This document shows positions 26,147 through 34,137 of a stretch of DNA of 64,000 bases, piece after piece. This DNA is from G963678255 sp963678255 (GTDB lineage Bacteria; Cloacimonadota; Cloacimonadia; Cloacimonadales; WRIO01): assembly GCA_963678255.2 (NCBI GenBank), contig CAXXTW010000002.1, positions 1,426,001-1,490,000 on the forward strand, read 5' to 3'. The position numbers and the translations under genes were made by a program. Every line of letters starts with the position of its first letter. Position 1 is the first letter of the stretch. The notes under the pieces are model-generated. The model was not told where the DNA came from, ran no database searches, and saw only the letters and a list, made by a program, of their open reading frames with translations.

Positions 26147-26765
26147 ATTCTATCTCAACTATCTTTCTTTCTCCCAATATTGGGTTTGAAACATCGTAGA
26201 TTTTATAATGCTTAAATAATAAAGCATCTTCTATCTGCTTTGCTTTATATAGATATATCTTCCCTTCGGGTTTTAAACTCATCATCATTGGTTTTATAAA
26301 TAATGGTAGAATTTTAACAGAACGACATACGATTCTGTCAAAAGTCCCTCTCATCGATGACGGAAGATCTTCTATACGTGAGCAAACAAAATTGCAGGTT
26401 TTTAAGTCAAGTAATTTGCAAAAATTTTTTACTGAACTCATCTTTTTTGCTATTGAATCTAAAAAATATACTTCACTCTCAGGAAATAATATTTTTAGAG
26501 GTATCCCTGGTAAACCACCACCTGTTCCAAAATCAAGTATTCTTTTGTGATTTAAATCGTTATCTGTTTCACATAAAGTCAAAGAATCCATAAAATGAAC
26601 TGTCCAAATATCCTCTATCTCCATCTTTCTGGAAAATAAATTTATCTTCGCATTCTCTTCTTTTAAGATCTCATAATACTTCTCAAATTTTGCAAATACT
26701 CCTGGATTCTGGCTGAATCTCTGCAAATAATTGAAAAACAGTTCCTTTTTACTCTGCAATTCCAT
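26121..26765 (-). CDS. rsmG: 16S rRNA m7G527 methyltransferase
   Basis: 214 residues, the SAM-dependent enzyme that methylates G527 of 16S rRNA. KINLFSRKMEIEDIWTVHFMDSL, DFGTGGGLPGIPLKIL (SAM-binding) and CSRIEDL with IVCRSVK are family motifs. ATG 26765 follows AGAGG; a TTG one codon earlier is possible but needless. It overlaps parA by 26 nt, so the two are surely co-transcribed. Confidence 0.95.
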   Translation of the reverse strand: MELQSKKELFFNYLQRFSQNPGVFAKFEKYYEILKEENAKINLFSRKMEIEDIWTVHFMDSLTLCETDNDLNHKRILDFGTGGGLPGIPLKILFPESEVYFLDSIAKKMSSVKNFCKLLDLKTCNFVCSRIEDLPSSMRGTFDRIVCRSVKILPLFIKPMMMSLKPEGKIYLYKAKQIEDALLFKHYKIYDVSNPILGERKIVEIEYGKNNNSR

Positions 26766-26782
26766 CAATCCTCTGAAATCTA

Positions 26783-27106
26783 TTAATCTTCAACGATCAC
26801 TGCTGTTCCCGAAACGGAAACCATTAACATACTGCCATTTTGACCTAAAACTTCGTAATCTACATCCATTCCAACAATTGCATTAGCTCCCAATTGATAA
26901 GCACGCCCTATCATTTCTTTGATTGCTTCTTCTCTAGCTCTGATCAATTCATTTTCATAAGAACCAGAACGACCACCAAATATATCTGTAATCCCTGCTA
27001 AGAAATCCTTAACAAAATTGACACCAGCTATGACTTCTCCAAAAACGACACCTTTATACTCTGAAATCTTCTTTCCGTCAAACGTTGGGGTAGTTGTGAC
27101 TAACAT
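26783..27106 (-). CDS. YbjQ/UPF0145 family protein
   Basis: 107 residues of the UPF0145 (YbjQ) family, small pentameric-fold proteins of uncertain function once proposed to bind metals. LVTTTPTFDGKKISEYKGVVFGEVIAG at the start and ARAYQLGANAIVGMDVDYEV (here GRAYQLGANAIVG) are diagnostic. AAGGAG precedes the ATG. It is only 17 nt upstream of rsmG and behind the best promoter of the region, so it probably heads the whole 27-15.5 kb transcription unit. Confidence 0.9.
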   Translation of the reverse strand: MLVTTTPTFDGKKISEYKGVVFGEVIAGVNFVKDFLAGITDIFGGRSGSYENELIRAREEAIKEMIGRAYQLGANAIVGMDVDYEVLGQNGSMLMVSVSGTAVIVED

Positions 27107-27415
27107 TTTTTCTCTCCTTTTCTCTTTAATCTAAATTTTTTCTAATAATCCATTGCTTTTACACCTACAAATTGAGGTTTACTTAATTTTAACATAAAAC
27201 AAAGCTATTTAAACTGTCAAGTCATTTCATGGAATCATATTCATATTAACTAACATTTTGAACCATTTTTATAATCGTAATGTCCAAATAACATCGCTTT
27301 ATACTTATTCGTGGAATTAGTCTGATTTAAGTAAAATTGAATTGAACATATAACTCTCAAAATCCGTCAGTAGATAGTTTCAATGTGAATTGTGAAAAGG
27401 TTACTTATCTAAAAT
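27107..27415. other. Intergenic region upstream of the par-atp block
   Basis: No gene seen. Apart from the promoter at 27191-27220 it contains a loose parS-like run near 27377-27393 (GTTTCAATGTGAA) that does not meet the parS consensus. Confidence 0.5.
27191..27220 (-). promoter_or_regulatory. Likely promoter of the ybjQ-rsmG-parAB-atp unit
   Basis: On the minus strand TTGACA (27215-27220) and TATGTT (27191-27196) are 18 bp apart, about 85 nt upstream of the ybjQ-like gene. No strong terminator was seen between here and the end of atpC, so one long transcript is possible; internal promoters are not excluded. Confidence 0.4.
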
Positions 27416-27793
27416 CTATTTTTTGTATGTTTTTATTCTCAAAATATGAAGAGTAATCAAAATTAGAATCAGCAAGAAAAATACCCTTAAATAATTATTA
27501 TGAATAAATAATAAAGTCGATACGCTCAAAGATATCCATAACATTATTATAGAGCTTATCTTTAGTCTTTTAGACACGCCTTTACCTTCGCGATAACGTA
27601 TGATATGGGGTCCAAATAGTTTGTGAGAAATCAGCCATTGGTAATATTTATCTGATCCCCTTGCAAAACAAGCTGCTGATAATAAAATAAATGGAACTGT
27701 TGGCATTATTGGTAAAAAAGCACCAATGACACCTAAACCTAAAAAGAAAAACCCGCTAATTATTAATAACATCTTTAAGAATTTGTTTTTCAT
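27416..27793 (-). CDS. DUF454 (YbaN) family inner-membrane protein
   Basis: 125 residues with three membrane helices (about 7-35, 80-97, 101-118). The N-terminal GLGVIGAFLPIMPTVPFILLSAACFARGSDKYYQWL and YREGKGVSKRLK segments are characteristic of the YbaN/DUF454 family, whose function is unknown. No Shine-Dalgarno sequence is evident, and the start lies just beyond the hairpin ending the aminotransferase transcript, so its promoter is unclear. Confidence 0.88.
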   Translation of the reverse strand: MKNKFLKMLLIISGFFFLGLGVIGAFLPIMPTVPFILLSAACFARGSDKYYQWLISHKLFGPHIIRYREGKGVSKRLKISSIIMLWISLSVSTLLFIHNNYLRVFFLLILILITLHILRIKTYKK

Positions 27794-27804
27794 AATAATA
27801 AATT

Positions 27805-27830
27805 TAAAGCCTGCTTTTCAGCAGGCTTAT
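27805..27830 (-). terminator. Terminator after the aminotransferase gene
   Basis: AAGCCTGC (27807-27814) pairs with GCAGGCTT (27821-27828) around a TTTTCA loop; on the minus strand a TTTAAATTTATT tract follows. It could reduce transcription into the DUF454 gene. Confidence 0.75.
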
Positions 27831-27837
27831 TTAAAGT

Positions 27838-29034
27838 TTATCCCTTTATTCTCTTGTACTCTGCTAAACCCATACGAAAGATATGCATGGCTTTCTTTAA
27901 ATCTTCTTCATTCAGAATGTAAGCCAATCTTAATTCATTTCTGCCTAAACCAGGTGTTGAATAAAATCCTTCAGCAGGAGCAGCCATGACTGTCTCATTA
28001 TTCACATGATATTCTTCCAATAACCATATAATAAATTCTTCGGCATTTTCAATGGGTAATTTTGCAATGATATAAAATGCTCCGCGAGGTTTTACACAAA
28101 CAATCCCATCAATTTTCTGTAACTCTTCAAAAACAATATTTCTTCTTTTATCATATTCTTCCAATATGGATTCAGTATAACTTTTGGGTAAATCTACACA
28201 GGCTGCTGCTGCTAACTGATCTATCGTTGGAGGACATAATCTGGCTTGAGCAAATTTCAGTAAGGAAGACATTATCTCTTTATTACGGCTGACAATACAA
28301 CCAATTCTAGCACCACAGGCACTATAACGTTTTGAAATACTATCACACATAATGGCATGATTCTCCATTCCTTCCAATTCCAATACGCTTGTTGCAGGTT
28401 CTCCCTCATAAACAAACTCTCTATATACTTCATCTGAAATTAAATAAATATTATGTTTTTTTACTATTTCTGATAACATCTCCAATTCTGCTTTTGAATA
28501 TACGGTCCCTGTTGGATTACCAGGATTACAAATCATGATTGCTTTGGTTCTGGGAGTAATAACTGCTTCAATCTTATCTCGTCCAGGAATTGAAAATCCT
28601 GTCTCTGCATATGTAGTCAAAGGCACTAATTTTACGCCTGTCATTGAAGCAAACCCGTTGTAGTTTGTATAAAAAGGTTCTGGAACTACTATCTCATCAC
28701 CATCATCACAAATAACCATCATTGCAAAAACTATTGCTTCGGATCCAGCTGTGGTTACAATGATCTCATTTTCATGAAGTTCTATCTGATTTTTTCTATA
28801 ATATGTAACTAATGCATGACGATATTCATCAACTCCTTGTGATGGACCATACGCTAAAACCTTGTCTTCATAATTGTGATAAACTGCCAACATCTCATGG
28901 GGTGTTTCTATGTCCGGTTGACCAATGTTTAAATGATAAACCTTAATTCCCTTTTTCTTAGCAGCATTTGCATAGGGCATTAATTTACGAATTGGAGAGG
29001 CTTGAATTTCATGAGCTCTTTTCGATAATTTCAT
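27838..29034 (-). CDS. Class I PLP-dependent aminotransferase (aspartate aminotransferase-like)
   Basis: 398 residues of fold-type I aminotransferase. The PLP lysine is in DSISKRYSACGARIGC; NPGNPTGTVYSKAEL, DEVYREFVYEG and the C-terminal GLGRNELRLAYILNEEDL are family motifs. Substrate is probably aspartate or aromatic/branched amino acids; the exact one cannot be told by eye. It stands as a single gene with its own terminator. Confidence 0.9.
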   Translation of the reverse strand: MKLSKRAHEIQASPIRKLMPYANAAKKKGIKVYHLNIGQPDIETPHEMLAVYHNYEDKVLAYGPSQGVDEYRHALVTYYRKNQIELHENEIIVTTAGSEAIVFAMMVICDDGDEIVVPEPFYTNYNGFASMTGVKLVPLTTYAETGFSIPGRDKIEAVITPRTKAIMICNPGNPTGTVYSKAELEMLSEIVKKHNIYLISDEVYREFVYEGEPATSVLELEGMENHAIMCDSISKRYSACGARIGCIVSRNKEIMSSLLKFAQARLCPPTIDQLAAAACVDLPKSYTESILEEYDKRRNIVFEELQKIDGIVCVKPRGAFYIIAKLPIENAEEFIIWLLEEYHVNNETVMAAPAEGFYSTPGLGRNELRLAYILNEEDLKKAMHIFRMGLAEYKRIKG

Positions 29035-29263
29035 ATTTTCCTTCCTTATCAGAATATTTTTTTATCCATCTGATTAGCGTTGTTTATACTGTCAAGCGCT
29101 TTGTTTAAAAAGGAGTTATCTGAATGAAGAGACTTCTAAAAAATAAACTCTCATTAAGTTACTCTTTACTTATCCGTTTGAAAAATGAACCTATTCACTT
29201 CATATCTATGTATTCTTAACACCTTCGATAATAAATCTGTCCTATTAATAAAATAATATCAGT

Positions 29264-29499
29264 ATATCTTCTCCAATAGATGTCAATTTTTGAAAAGGAC
29301 AATCTCAAAACAAGGTGTTTCATTTTTACCAAACAGGCAACAGCCTGATATGAGCTTTTATCTGCAACACGTCAGTGTTGCCCAGTACTGCCCTTATCTA
29401 CAATATATCAATACCGACTTTATCTCCTATGAAACACCTTGTGTATTTGTCTATTTTAATTAATTAATCCATAAAATATATTAAATATCCAGGTATCAA
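29264..29499. repeat. Mosaic repeat, copy 1 (full length)
   Basis: 236 bp. A perfect 14-bp inverted repeat ACAAGGTGTTTCAT (29310-29323) and its complement (29429-29442) encloses two hairpins: CAGGC-AACA-GCCTG (29334-29347) and GCAACAC-GTCA-GTGTTGC (29364-29381). The left flank (ATATCTTCTCCAATAGATG) and right flank (to AGGTATCAA) are shared with copy 2. Confidence 0.85.
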
Positions 29500-29538
29500 G
29501 ACAAAAGTAATGAACAATACTATCTCAAAGAAATATCC

Positions 29539-29706
29539 ATATCTTCTCCAATAGATGTCAATTTTTTAAAAGGACAATCTCAAAACAAGGTGTTTCATTT
29601 TTACCAAACAGGCAACAGCCTGATATGAGCTCCTATGAAACATCTTGTGTATTTGTCTATTTTTAATTAATCAATCCATAAAATATATTATATATCTAGG
29701 TATCAA
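29539..29706. repeat. Mosaic repeat, copy 2 (inner module missing)
   Basis: 168 bp, close to copy 1 but lacking the inner segment with the GCAACAC hairpin: TGAGCT runs directly into CCTATGAAACA. The right inverted repeat has one change (ATGAAACATCTTGT). Confidence 0.85.
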
Positions 29707-30084
29707 TGAGACAATGCCCATGAAAAAATGACGTGTTATGGAGCGAGTTCGGCTCGGACTCGAATACTTGAAGATAATACTCATTTTATCTACAAATTCC
29801 TATACCTCATCAATCTAATACAAGAAATAATCCAGATATAAGTGTTACAATTGCCCATGAAAAAAGCACGTTAAGTCGTAAGGAAACTCGAAGGGGAACG
29901 AACAGCCATTCTGATTGAAGACAAGGGTTTGCCACATAAATTAACCCACCCATTGGCAAGCTATGGCGAAGTCCCTGAGAGGGACAGGAGATAGCAAGTT
30001 TTTTCCTAAGGCTTGAACTTTCTTTGCTTCCGTTTCTTTCTTTCAAGAGAAAGAAATGAAGATTACCATTTAAAAGTAATAAAC

Positions 30085-30290
30085 ATATCTTCTCCAATAG
30101 ATGTCAATTTTTTAAAAGGACAATCTCAAAACAAGGTGTTTCATTTTTACCAAACAGGCGACAGCCTGATATGAGCTTTTATCTGCAACACGTCAGTGTT
30201 GCCCAGTACTGCCCTTATCTACAATATATCAATACCGACTTTATCTTTTATCTTTTATCTTTTATCTGCAACACGTCAGTGTTGCCTTGC
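30085..30290. repeat. Mosaic repeat, copy 3 (right end replaced)
   Basis: Keeps the left flank, left inverted-repeat arm and both hairpins, but the right arm is replaced by tandem TTTTATC heptamers (about 30238-30266) leading into a second copy of the GCAACAC-GTCA-GTGTTGC hairpin (30268-30285). Confidence 0.8.
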
Positions 30291-30334
30291 TTACTCCTTG
30301 CTTGGAGCTTAAGATCAAATTCTTTTAATATTTC

Positions 30335-31153
30335 TTATAAATCTTCTTGTAATCCATTATCCATTTCACAAGGACAATTTAATAAAAACTCTTTTGGTGT
30401 GTACCCAGAAAGAGACTTAAACTCATTAATAAAGTGGGCTTGATCAAAATATCCGTTATCATAAGCAAACTCGGTTAAATTCTTTTTCCCAATCTGATAA
30501 AGTCCATTAATAGTTTCATGAAATCGGATCAAACGTATATATTGTTTTGGTGCTTTTCCTACTATAGCAGAAAATTTCCTTTCAATAGTTCTTTCTGTTG
30601 TAAAGAGTTCTTTAGATAACTCCTTTACCTTGAGATCTCCCCTTTTATTTTTTATAAAAGCTAAACCTTGTTTTACCAATAAATGATCATAATGTTTGAC
30701 TTGTCTAATTCTATTATATAAAAACTGCTCTATTATTTTTATTTTATCTGTTATTGCTGGTGCATCAAACAATTGCTGTTCTATTATTCTAATTTCTTTT
30801 TGATCAATATCTTTCAAACTTATTATTTGATTCTCTATTTCATGTAAGGGAAAATCAAAAAAATAACAAGCACCTTCTGGATAAAAAGTAACGGAAACAA
30901 CTCCAGAATTTGCATAAGCTGTTACATCAGAATAATGACTGCTCATCCCACTTAAAAAAAATTGAGGTTGAACTCTGATTTTATCTTCTTTGTTCACCTC
31001 AAATGGTCTCTTATAATGAAACATAATATCCAAATTTCCTGTTGGAATCACTCGTTCAGTCACTTCTCCATCTGATATATCTGTTTCTAATACCCAATAC
31101 TGTTTTATATAAGGAGCAAGTTGGGCACATGGTTTAAAAATCTTCCAATACAT
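30335..31153 (-). CDS. AraC-family transcriptional regulator
   Basis: 272 residues. The C-terminal two-HTH AraC domain spans about 165-265 (LKVKELSKELFTTERTIERKFSAIVGKAPKQYIRLIRF and LTEFAYDNGYFDQAHFINEFKSLSGYTPKEF). The N-terminal part (about 1-150: APYIKQYWVLE, RVIPTGNLDIMFHY, VTFYPEGACYFF) is the DUF6597-type sensor common in AraC proteins of Bacteroidota and relatives. Single gene; ligand and targets unknown. Confidence 0.9.
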   Translation of the reverse strand: MYWKIFKPCAQLAPYIKQYWVLETDISDGEVTERVIPTGNLDIMFHYKRPFEVNKEDKIRVQPQFFLSGMSSHYSDVTAYANSGVVSVTFYPEGACYFFDFPLHEIENQIISLKDIDQKEIRIIEQQLFDAPAITDKIKIIEQFLYNRIRQVKHYDHLLVKQGLAFIKNKRGDLKVKELSKELFTTERTIERKFSAIVGKAPKQYIRLIRFHETINGLYQIGKKNLTEFAYDNGYFDQAHFINEFKSLSGYTPKEFLLNCPCEMDNGLQEDL

Positions 31154-31373
31154 TTGATCTCTCTTTTATAAATAAAGGGTTATCTGATCTTTTTCTATCT
31201 TGCTTTCTATTGTTTTCCTGTCAACTAATTTATCTGCTGAAAAAACTGATCAAAAAAAATTTATTAGGTAAGATGATATAAACTAGAGCACCCTCTATCA
31301 GGGACATCATTTTTTAACTATTAATACTTGAATAACTTATTTTTGTTAATTTTCTGTCAGTCTGGCTTATATT

Positions 31374-31390
31374 TTAAGAATGATTCTTAA
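31374..31390. promoter_or_regulatory. 17-bp palindrome beside the TetR promoter
   Basis: TTAAGAAT-G-ATTCTTAA is a perfect palindrome about a central G, ending 7 bp before the -35 box. Size, symmetry and place fit an operator for the TetR-family protein encoded just downstream. Confidence 0.5.
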
Positions 31391-31397
31391 TTATTTA

Positions 31398-31426
31398 TTG
31401 ACAGGTAATCCTATGATTTTTATTAG
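31398..31426 (+). promoter_or_regulatory. Promoter of the TetR operon
   Basis: TTGACA (31398-31403), 17-bp spacer, TATTAG (31421-31426). Confidence 0.6.
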
Positions 31427-31453
31427 AGTATTTATTCTATTAAAGGAGGGTCT

Positions 31454-32137
31454 ATGAAAAAGAAAGAGCTTATACAGAAGCATGCTTTAAAGCTATTTAA
31501 TATACATGGTGTTCAGAATATATCAACAAACCATATCTGTAAAGAAATGAACATAAGCCCTGGAAACCTTTATTATCACTATCCAAATAAAGAAAAAATT
31601 ATTCAGGATATTTATGAAGAAATGATACAATTAATGAACTCTGTATGGAATCATATGCCTGAAACTCTTCAAAGTCTTCTCACAAAAATGTTCTCCAAAC
31701 TTCAAAAACTTCACTTTAACTACCGCTTTTTTTATAGAGATATCATTTATATTCTTCAAAAAGATGAGGTTCTAAAAAAAAGATATGAGGAAAATAGAGA
31801 TCTCAGATTAAAAGAAATGAAAACTGTTTTTAGTAATCTTGAAAATGCTGATTACTTCATCCTACCCAAAGATCGAAAAGAATTGAATTATCTTTTTGAA
31901 CAAATCTGGTTTTTATCTGAATTTTGGGAAGTCCATCAAGTACTCTTCAAAAAATCAAAAGATAAAAATCGCCAGTTAATTATTATGACAAATACTATGA
32001 AAGCTTATCTCACCCTGAAAGGAAAAAAAGAATTGGAAAAGCTAATAAATAAATTGCAAAAAGGAGATCTTTATGAAGAAGATAATGATTTTGATCTTGA
32101 TGATGATCAGTCTGATATTTATCCTTGGAATGAGTAA
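31454..32137 (+). CDS. TetR-family transcriptional regulator
   Basis: 227 residues. N-terminal HTH (about 8-50): ALKLFNIHGVQNISTNHICKEMNISPGNLYYHYPNKEKII is a textbook TetR DNA-binding domain, followed by a helical ligand domain. AAAGGAGGG lies before the ATG. The C-terminal 22 codons overlap the next gene by 65 nt and encode a very acidic tail (EEDNDFDLDDDQSDIYPWNE), an unusually long overlap. The regulator likely controls its own operon through the adjacent palindrome. Confidence 0.9.
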   Translation: MKKKELIQKHALKLFNIHGVQNISTNHICKEMNISPGNLYYHYPNKEKIIQDIYEEMIQLMNSVWNHMPETLQSLLTKMFSKLQKLHFNYRFFYRDIIYILQKDEVLKKRYEENRDLRLKEMKTVFSNLENADYFILPKDRKELNYLFEQIWFLSEFWEVHQVLFKKSKDKNRQLIIMTNTMKAYLTLKGKKELEKLINKLQKGDLYEEDNDFDLDDDQSDIYPWNE

Positions 32138-32819
32138 AAAGACACAAATCATAAAAACTAATTCCGAATTGAAAGGAAAGGCATTTATAATTTCTATAGA
32201 AGAAGGTAAAAACTGGATACACAAAATGCCAATATTTCCATTGATAACTCTACATAATCGTCCTCAAATGGCCATTTGGCTTGAAGATATGAACGGAAAC
32301 TTTATTCAAAACATTTATATAACTGAAAAGACTGCTAAGCAGAACTGGAAAATAGCTCCAGGAGACAAAATTCCAAATTCACTAGTTCAACGACCTGAAG
32401 CCTTGCCAATTTGGTTACATAAACAAGACGGTTTTGCTAAAATTCAAAATCAGCTTAAAAATGCTCAATTAGTCACTTCTTCAACCCCAAAAAAGTCACT
32501 TAACATTGAAACTAAGACAAATAGTCAATCTGGAAGATATGTTGTTTGTGCGGAAATCAATCATTCCACAGATTTTAATGAGACTTATAAGAAGAGTTTA
32601 CCGAAAAACTCAGAATATTATAATGGTGAAAAGTATGGAAATGGTCAGCCTTCTTTGCTATATAAGGGAATTATTGATTTAAATAAATCTAATCAATCTA
32701 TAATTCTTAACTTAGCAGGCTCAGGCTCTCCTAATGGTCAAAACGGAGAAATTCAAGCAATTAATGATTTCATAACTACCGCAAAAACAATTGTAAAACG
32801 AATTACAGTTTATTACTAA
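32073..32819 (+). CDS. Secreted DUF2271-like protein
   Basis: 248 residues with a signal peptide or anchor (MKKIMILILMMISLIFILG). The segment PQMAIWLEDMNGNFIQNIYITEKTAKQNW resembles DUF2271 proteins, periplasmic proteins of unknown role often near flavin or redox genes; the rest is not recognised. AAAGGAGATC directly precedes the ATG, which lies inside the TetR gene (65-nt overlap), so both are expressed together. Presumably the regulated partner of the TetR protein. Confidence 0.75.
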   Translation: MKKIMILILMMISLIFILGMSKKTQIIKTNSELKGKAFIISIEEGKNWIHKMPIFPLITLHNRPQMAIWLEDMNGNFIQNIYITEKTAKQNWKIAPGDKIPNSLVQRPEALPIWLHKQDGFAKIQNQLKNAQLVTSSTPKKSLNIETKTNSQSGRYVVCAEINHSTDFNETYKKSLPKNSEYYNGEKYGNGQPSLLYKGIIDLNKSNQSIILNLAGSGSPNGQNGEIQAINDFITTAKTIVKRITVYY

Positions 32820-32823
32820 AAAT

Positions 32824-32843
32824 GAGGGGGACATCTCCCCCTC
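32824..32843. terminator. GC-rich hairpin between convergent genes
   Basis: GAGGGGGA (32824-32831) and TCCCCCTC (32836-32843) around a CATC loop, between the DUF2271-like gene and the convergent AraC/GyrI-like gene. T-tracts are short, so it is a moderate terminator in both directions. Confidence 0.65.
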
Positions 32844-32854
32844 TAAATAAAATA

Positions 32855-33727
32855 CTATTTAATTGGGATTAATATATCCATTTCTGATTCTGGTTGACCA
32901 AAGTTAAAACGATGATCATACCATTCAACTTGATCTTGATTTGTTAATTCTTCATCATGATTCTTTATCCATTCTCCAAAGATGTAGCCATAAGTTTGAC
33001 TTAAATTATCCAAAGATCCTTTATGAGTAAAATTTAGATACTTTGAAGGCTGTACAGTATAAGTAACCATTCCTTCTGGAACTTCATCAAATGATTCAAC
33101 CAAATGACCAGCGATGTAATCAAAAGGAGTCTCATCAGTAAAGTCCTCCATATCAACATTTGAATCTAAACAAATACCAACACAAACATCTTCTTCTGTT
33201 TTGTTAAGAATCTTATCACATACTTTCATATAATCACACCATAATTGTGGGATAGTATTATCTTTCTGAGTAGTAGTACATTTTAAACCAATAATCTTCA
33301 TTTCACCTAATTCAACTTTTTTGGGTTCCATAATTCTTTCTCCTAATTTTTTAAACTCATATTCTCTTATTTCCAGCTCATGAAACAAAGATGTCTTTAA
33401 AACTCTTTGTTCCTTTCTCATTAATCCTGGTGTTACTTGAAATTCTCTGCGAAATGCACGGATAAATGATTCCATTGTTTCGAACTGATAACGATTGGCA
33501 ATCTCAATCAATTTGTCAGAATTAAACACAATCTCCCGGGCTGCTCTGTTTAATCGACTTTTTCTGAGATATTCTTTCAAACTATAACCTGTAGATGAGG
33601 TGAATATTCTGTGGAAATGATACAAGGAAAGATTAACATGATCTGCAATATCCTCTAAACTAATCGGATTGGATAAATTATCCTCCATATATATCATTGC
33701 TTTCTTCAAGATCTTTCTATAATCCAT
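32855..33727 (-). CDS. AraC-family regulator with GyrI-like effector domain
   Basis: 290 residues. N-terminal AraC HTH pair (about 5-105: ISLEDIADHVNLSLYHFHRIFTSSTGYSLKEYLRKSRL and FETMESFIRAFRREFQVTPG), then a GyrI/SOUL-like small-molecule-binding domain (about 125-290) with HLVESFDEVPEGMVTYTVQPSKYLNFTHKG. This Rob/SoxS-like fusion often responds to drugs. ATG 33727 follows GAGGGTG; a TTG four codons earlier is unlikely. Promoter at 33774-33802. Confidence 0.92.
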   Translation of the reverse strand: MDYRKILKKAMIYMEDNLSNPISLEDIADHVNLSLYHFHRIFTSSTGYSLKEYLRKSRLNRAAREIVFNSDKLIEIANRYQFETMESFIRAFRREFQVTPGLMRKEQRVLKTSLFHELEIREYEFKKLGERIMEPKKVELGEMKIIGLKCTTTQKDNTIPQLWCDYMKVCDKILNKTEEDVCVGICLDSNVDMEDFTDETPFDYIAGHLVESFDEVPEGMVTYTVQPSKYLNFTHKGSLDNLSQTYGYIFGEWIKNHDEELTNQDQVEWYDHRFNFGQPESEMDILIPIK

Positions 33728-33773
33728 CTTCACCCTCAACTTCTCTTTGGTTTATTTTCCATTGACTTTTCTT

Positions 33774-33802
33774 GCTATACCTCCAACGAATAAATCTGTC
33801 AA
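33774..33802 (-). promoter_or_regulatory. Promoter of the AraC/GyrI-like gene
   Basis: Minus strand TTGACA (33797-33802), 17-bp spacer, TATAGC (33774-33779). Confidence 0.6.
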
Positions 33803-34092
33803 TAACTTTTTTGCATATATGCAATTTTTTTATAAGATACTGTCATGTTGCTTATTGTTTCTATTAAATTTTACCGTCATTAGAAGCTGTCCTATAAACC
33901 ATGACTACTGTTTTAAAAGAAAAGGTAAAAACTCTCAGAAATTTATGCTCCATAGGTTCTTCCGTTCATTACTGAACACACAAATCTTTTATTCGTTCAA
34001 TTATGAATTCTAGGTTGTAACTGAACAACGTTTTATTCTCTTTACTTTCTATTTTCCATATAGTTATGCATTCATCACTAACTGGAACATCA
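33803..34092. other. Intergenic, no feature recognised
   Basis: Between the promoters of the divergent AraC/GyrI-like and alcohol dehydrogenase genes. An 88-codon open frame on the plus strand (33747-34013) has no ribosome-binding site or protein-like pattern. Confidence 0.4.
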
Positions 34093-34120
34093 TTGGCATA
34101 TTATCAGAGAAAATTATAAG
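34093..34120 (+). promoter_or_regulatory. Likely promoter of the alcohol dehydrogenase gene
   Basis: TTGGCA (34093-34098), 16-bp spacer, TATAAG (34115-34120), 17 nt before the start codon region. Confidence 0.45.
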
Positions 34121-34137
34121 AAATTAGGGAGGCTAAA

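Larger units (their letters stand above)
29035..30334. other. 1.3-kb non-coding region holding mosaic repeats
   Basis: No supported gene. Three copies of a mosaic repeat (29264, 29539, 30085) take up about half. Between copies 2 and 3 there is a pair of similar segments containing GCCCATGAAAAAA (about 29714 and 29855) and a long antisense-open frame judged spurious. Confidence 0.6.
31154..31453. other. Divergent intergenic region, AraC and TetR genes
   Basis: 300 bp. Holds the TetR-gene promoter (31398-31426) and the adjoining palindrome (31374-31390). No gene seen. Confidence 0.5.

Noticed and set aside
27377..27393. parS site near parAB
   Set aside because: GTTTCAATGTGAA lacks the perfect symmetry and central CG of the TGTTTCACGTGAAACA consensus.
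29310..29442. parS half-sites in the TGTTTCAT arms of the mosaic repeat
   Set aside because: The arms are over 100 bp apart and match only one half of parS; the inverted-repeat reading explains them better.
29735..29775. tRNA-like text (GGTTCGA-like bases near GAGTTCGGCTCGGACTCG)
   Set aside because: No cloverleaf with acceptor and anticodon stems could be drawn; no tRNA gene was found anywhere in the window.
29810..30097. 95-codon minus-strand open frame among the intergenic repeats
   Set aside because: It has no ribosome-binding site, no protein-family pattern, and overlaps the start of repeat copy 3; amino-acid composition looks like translated repeat DNA.
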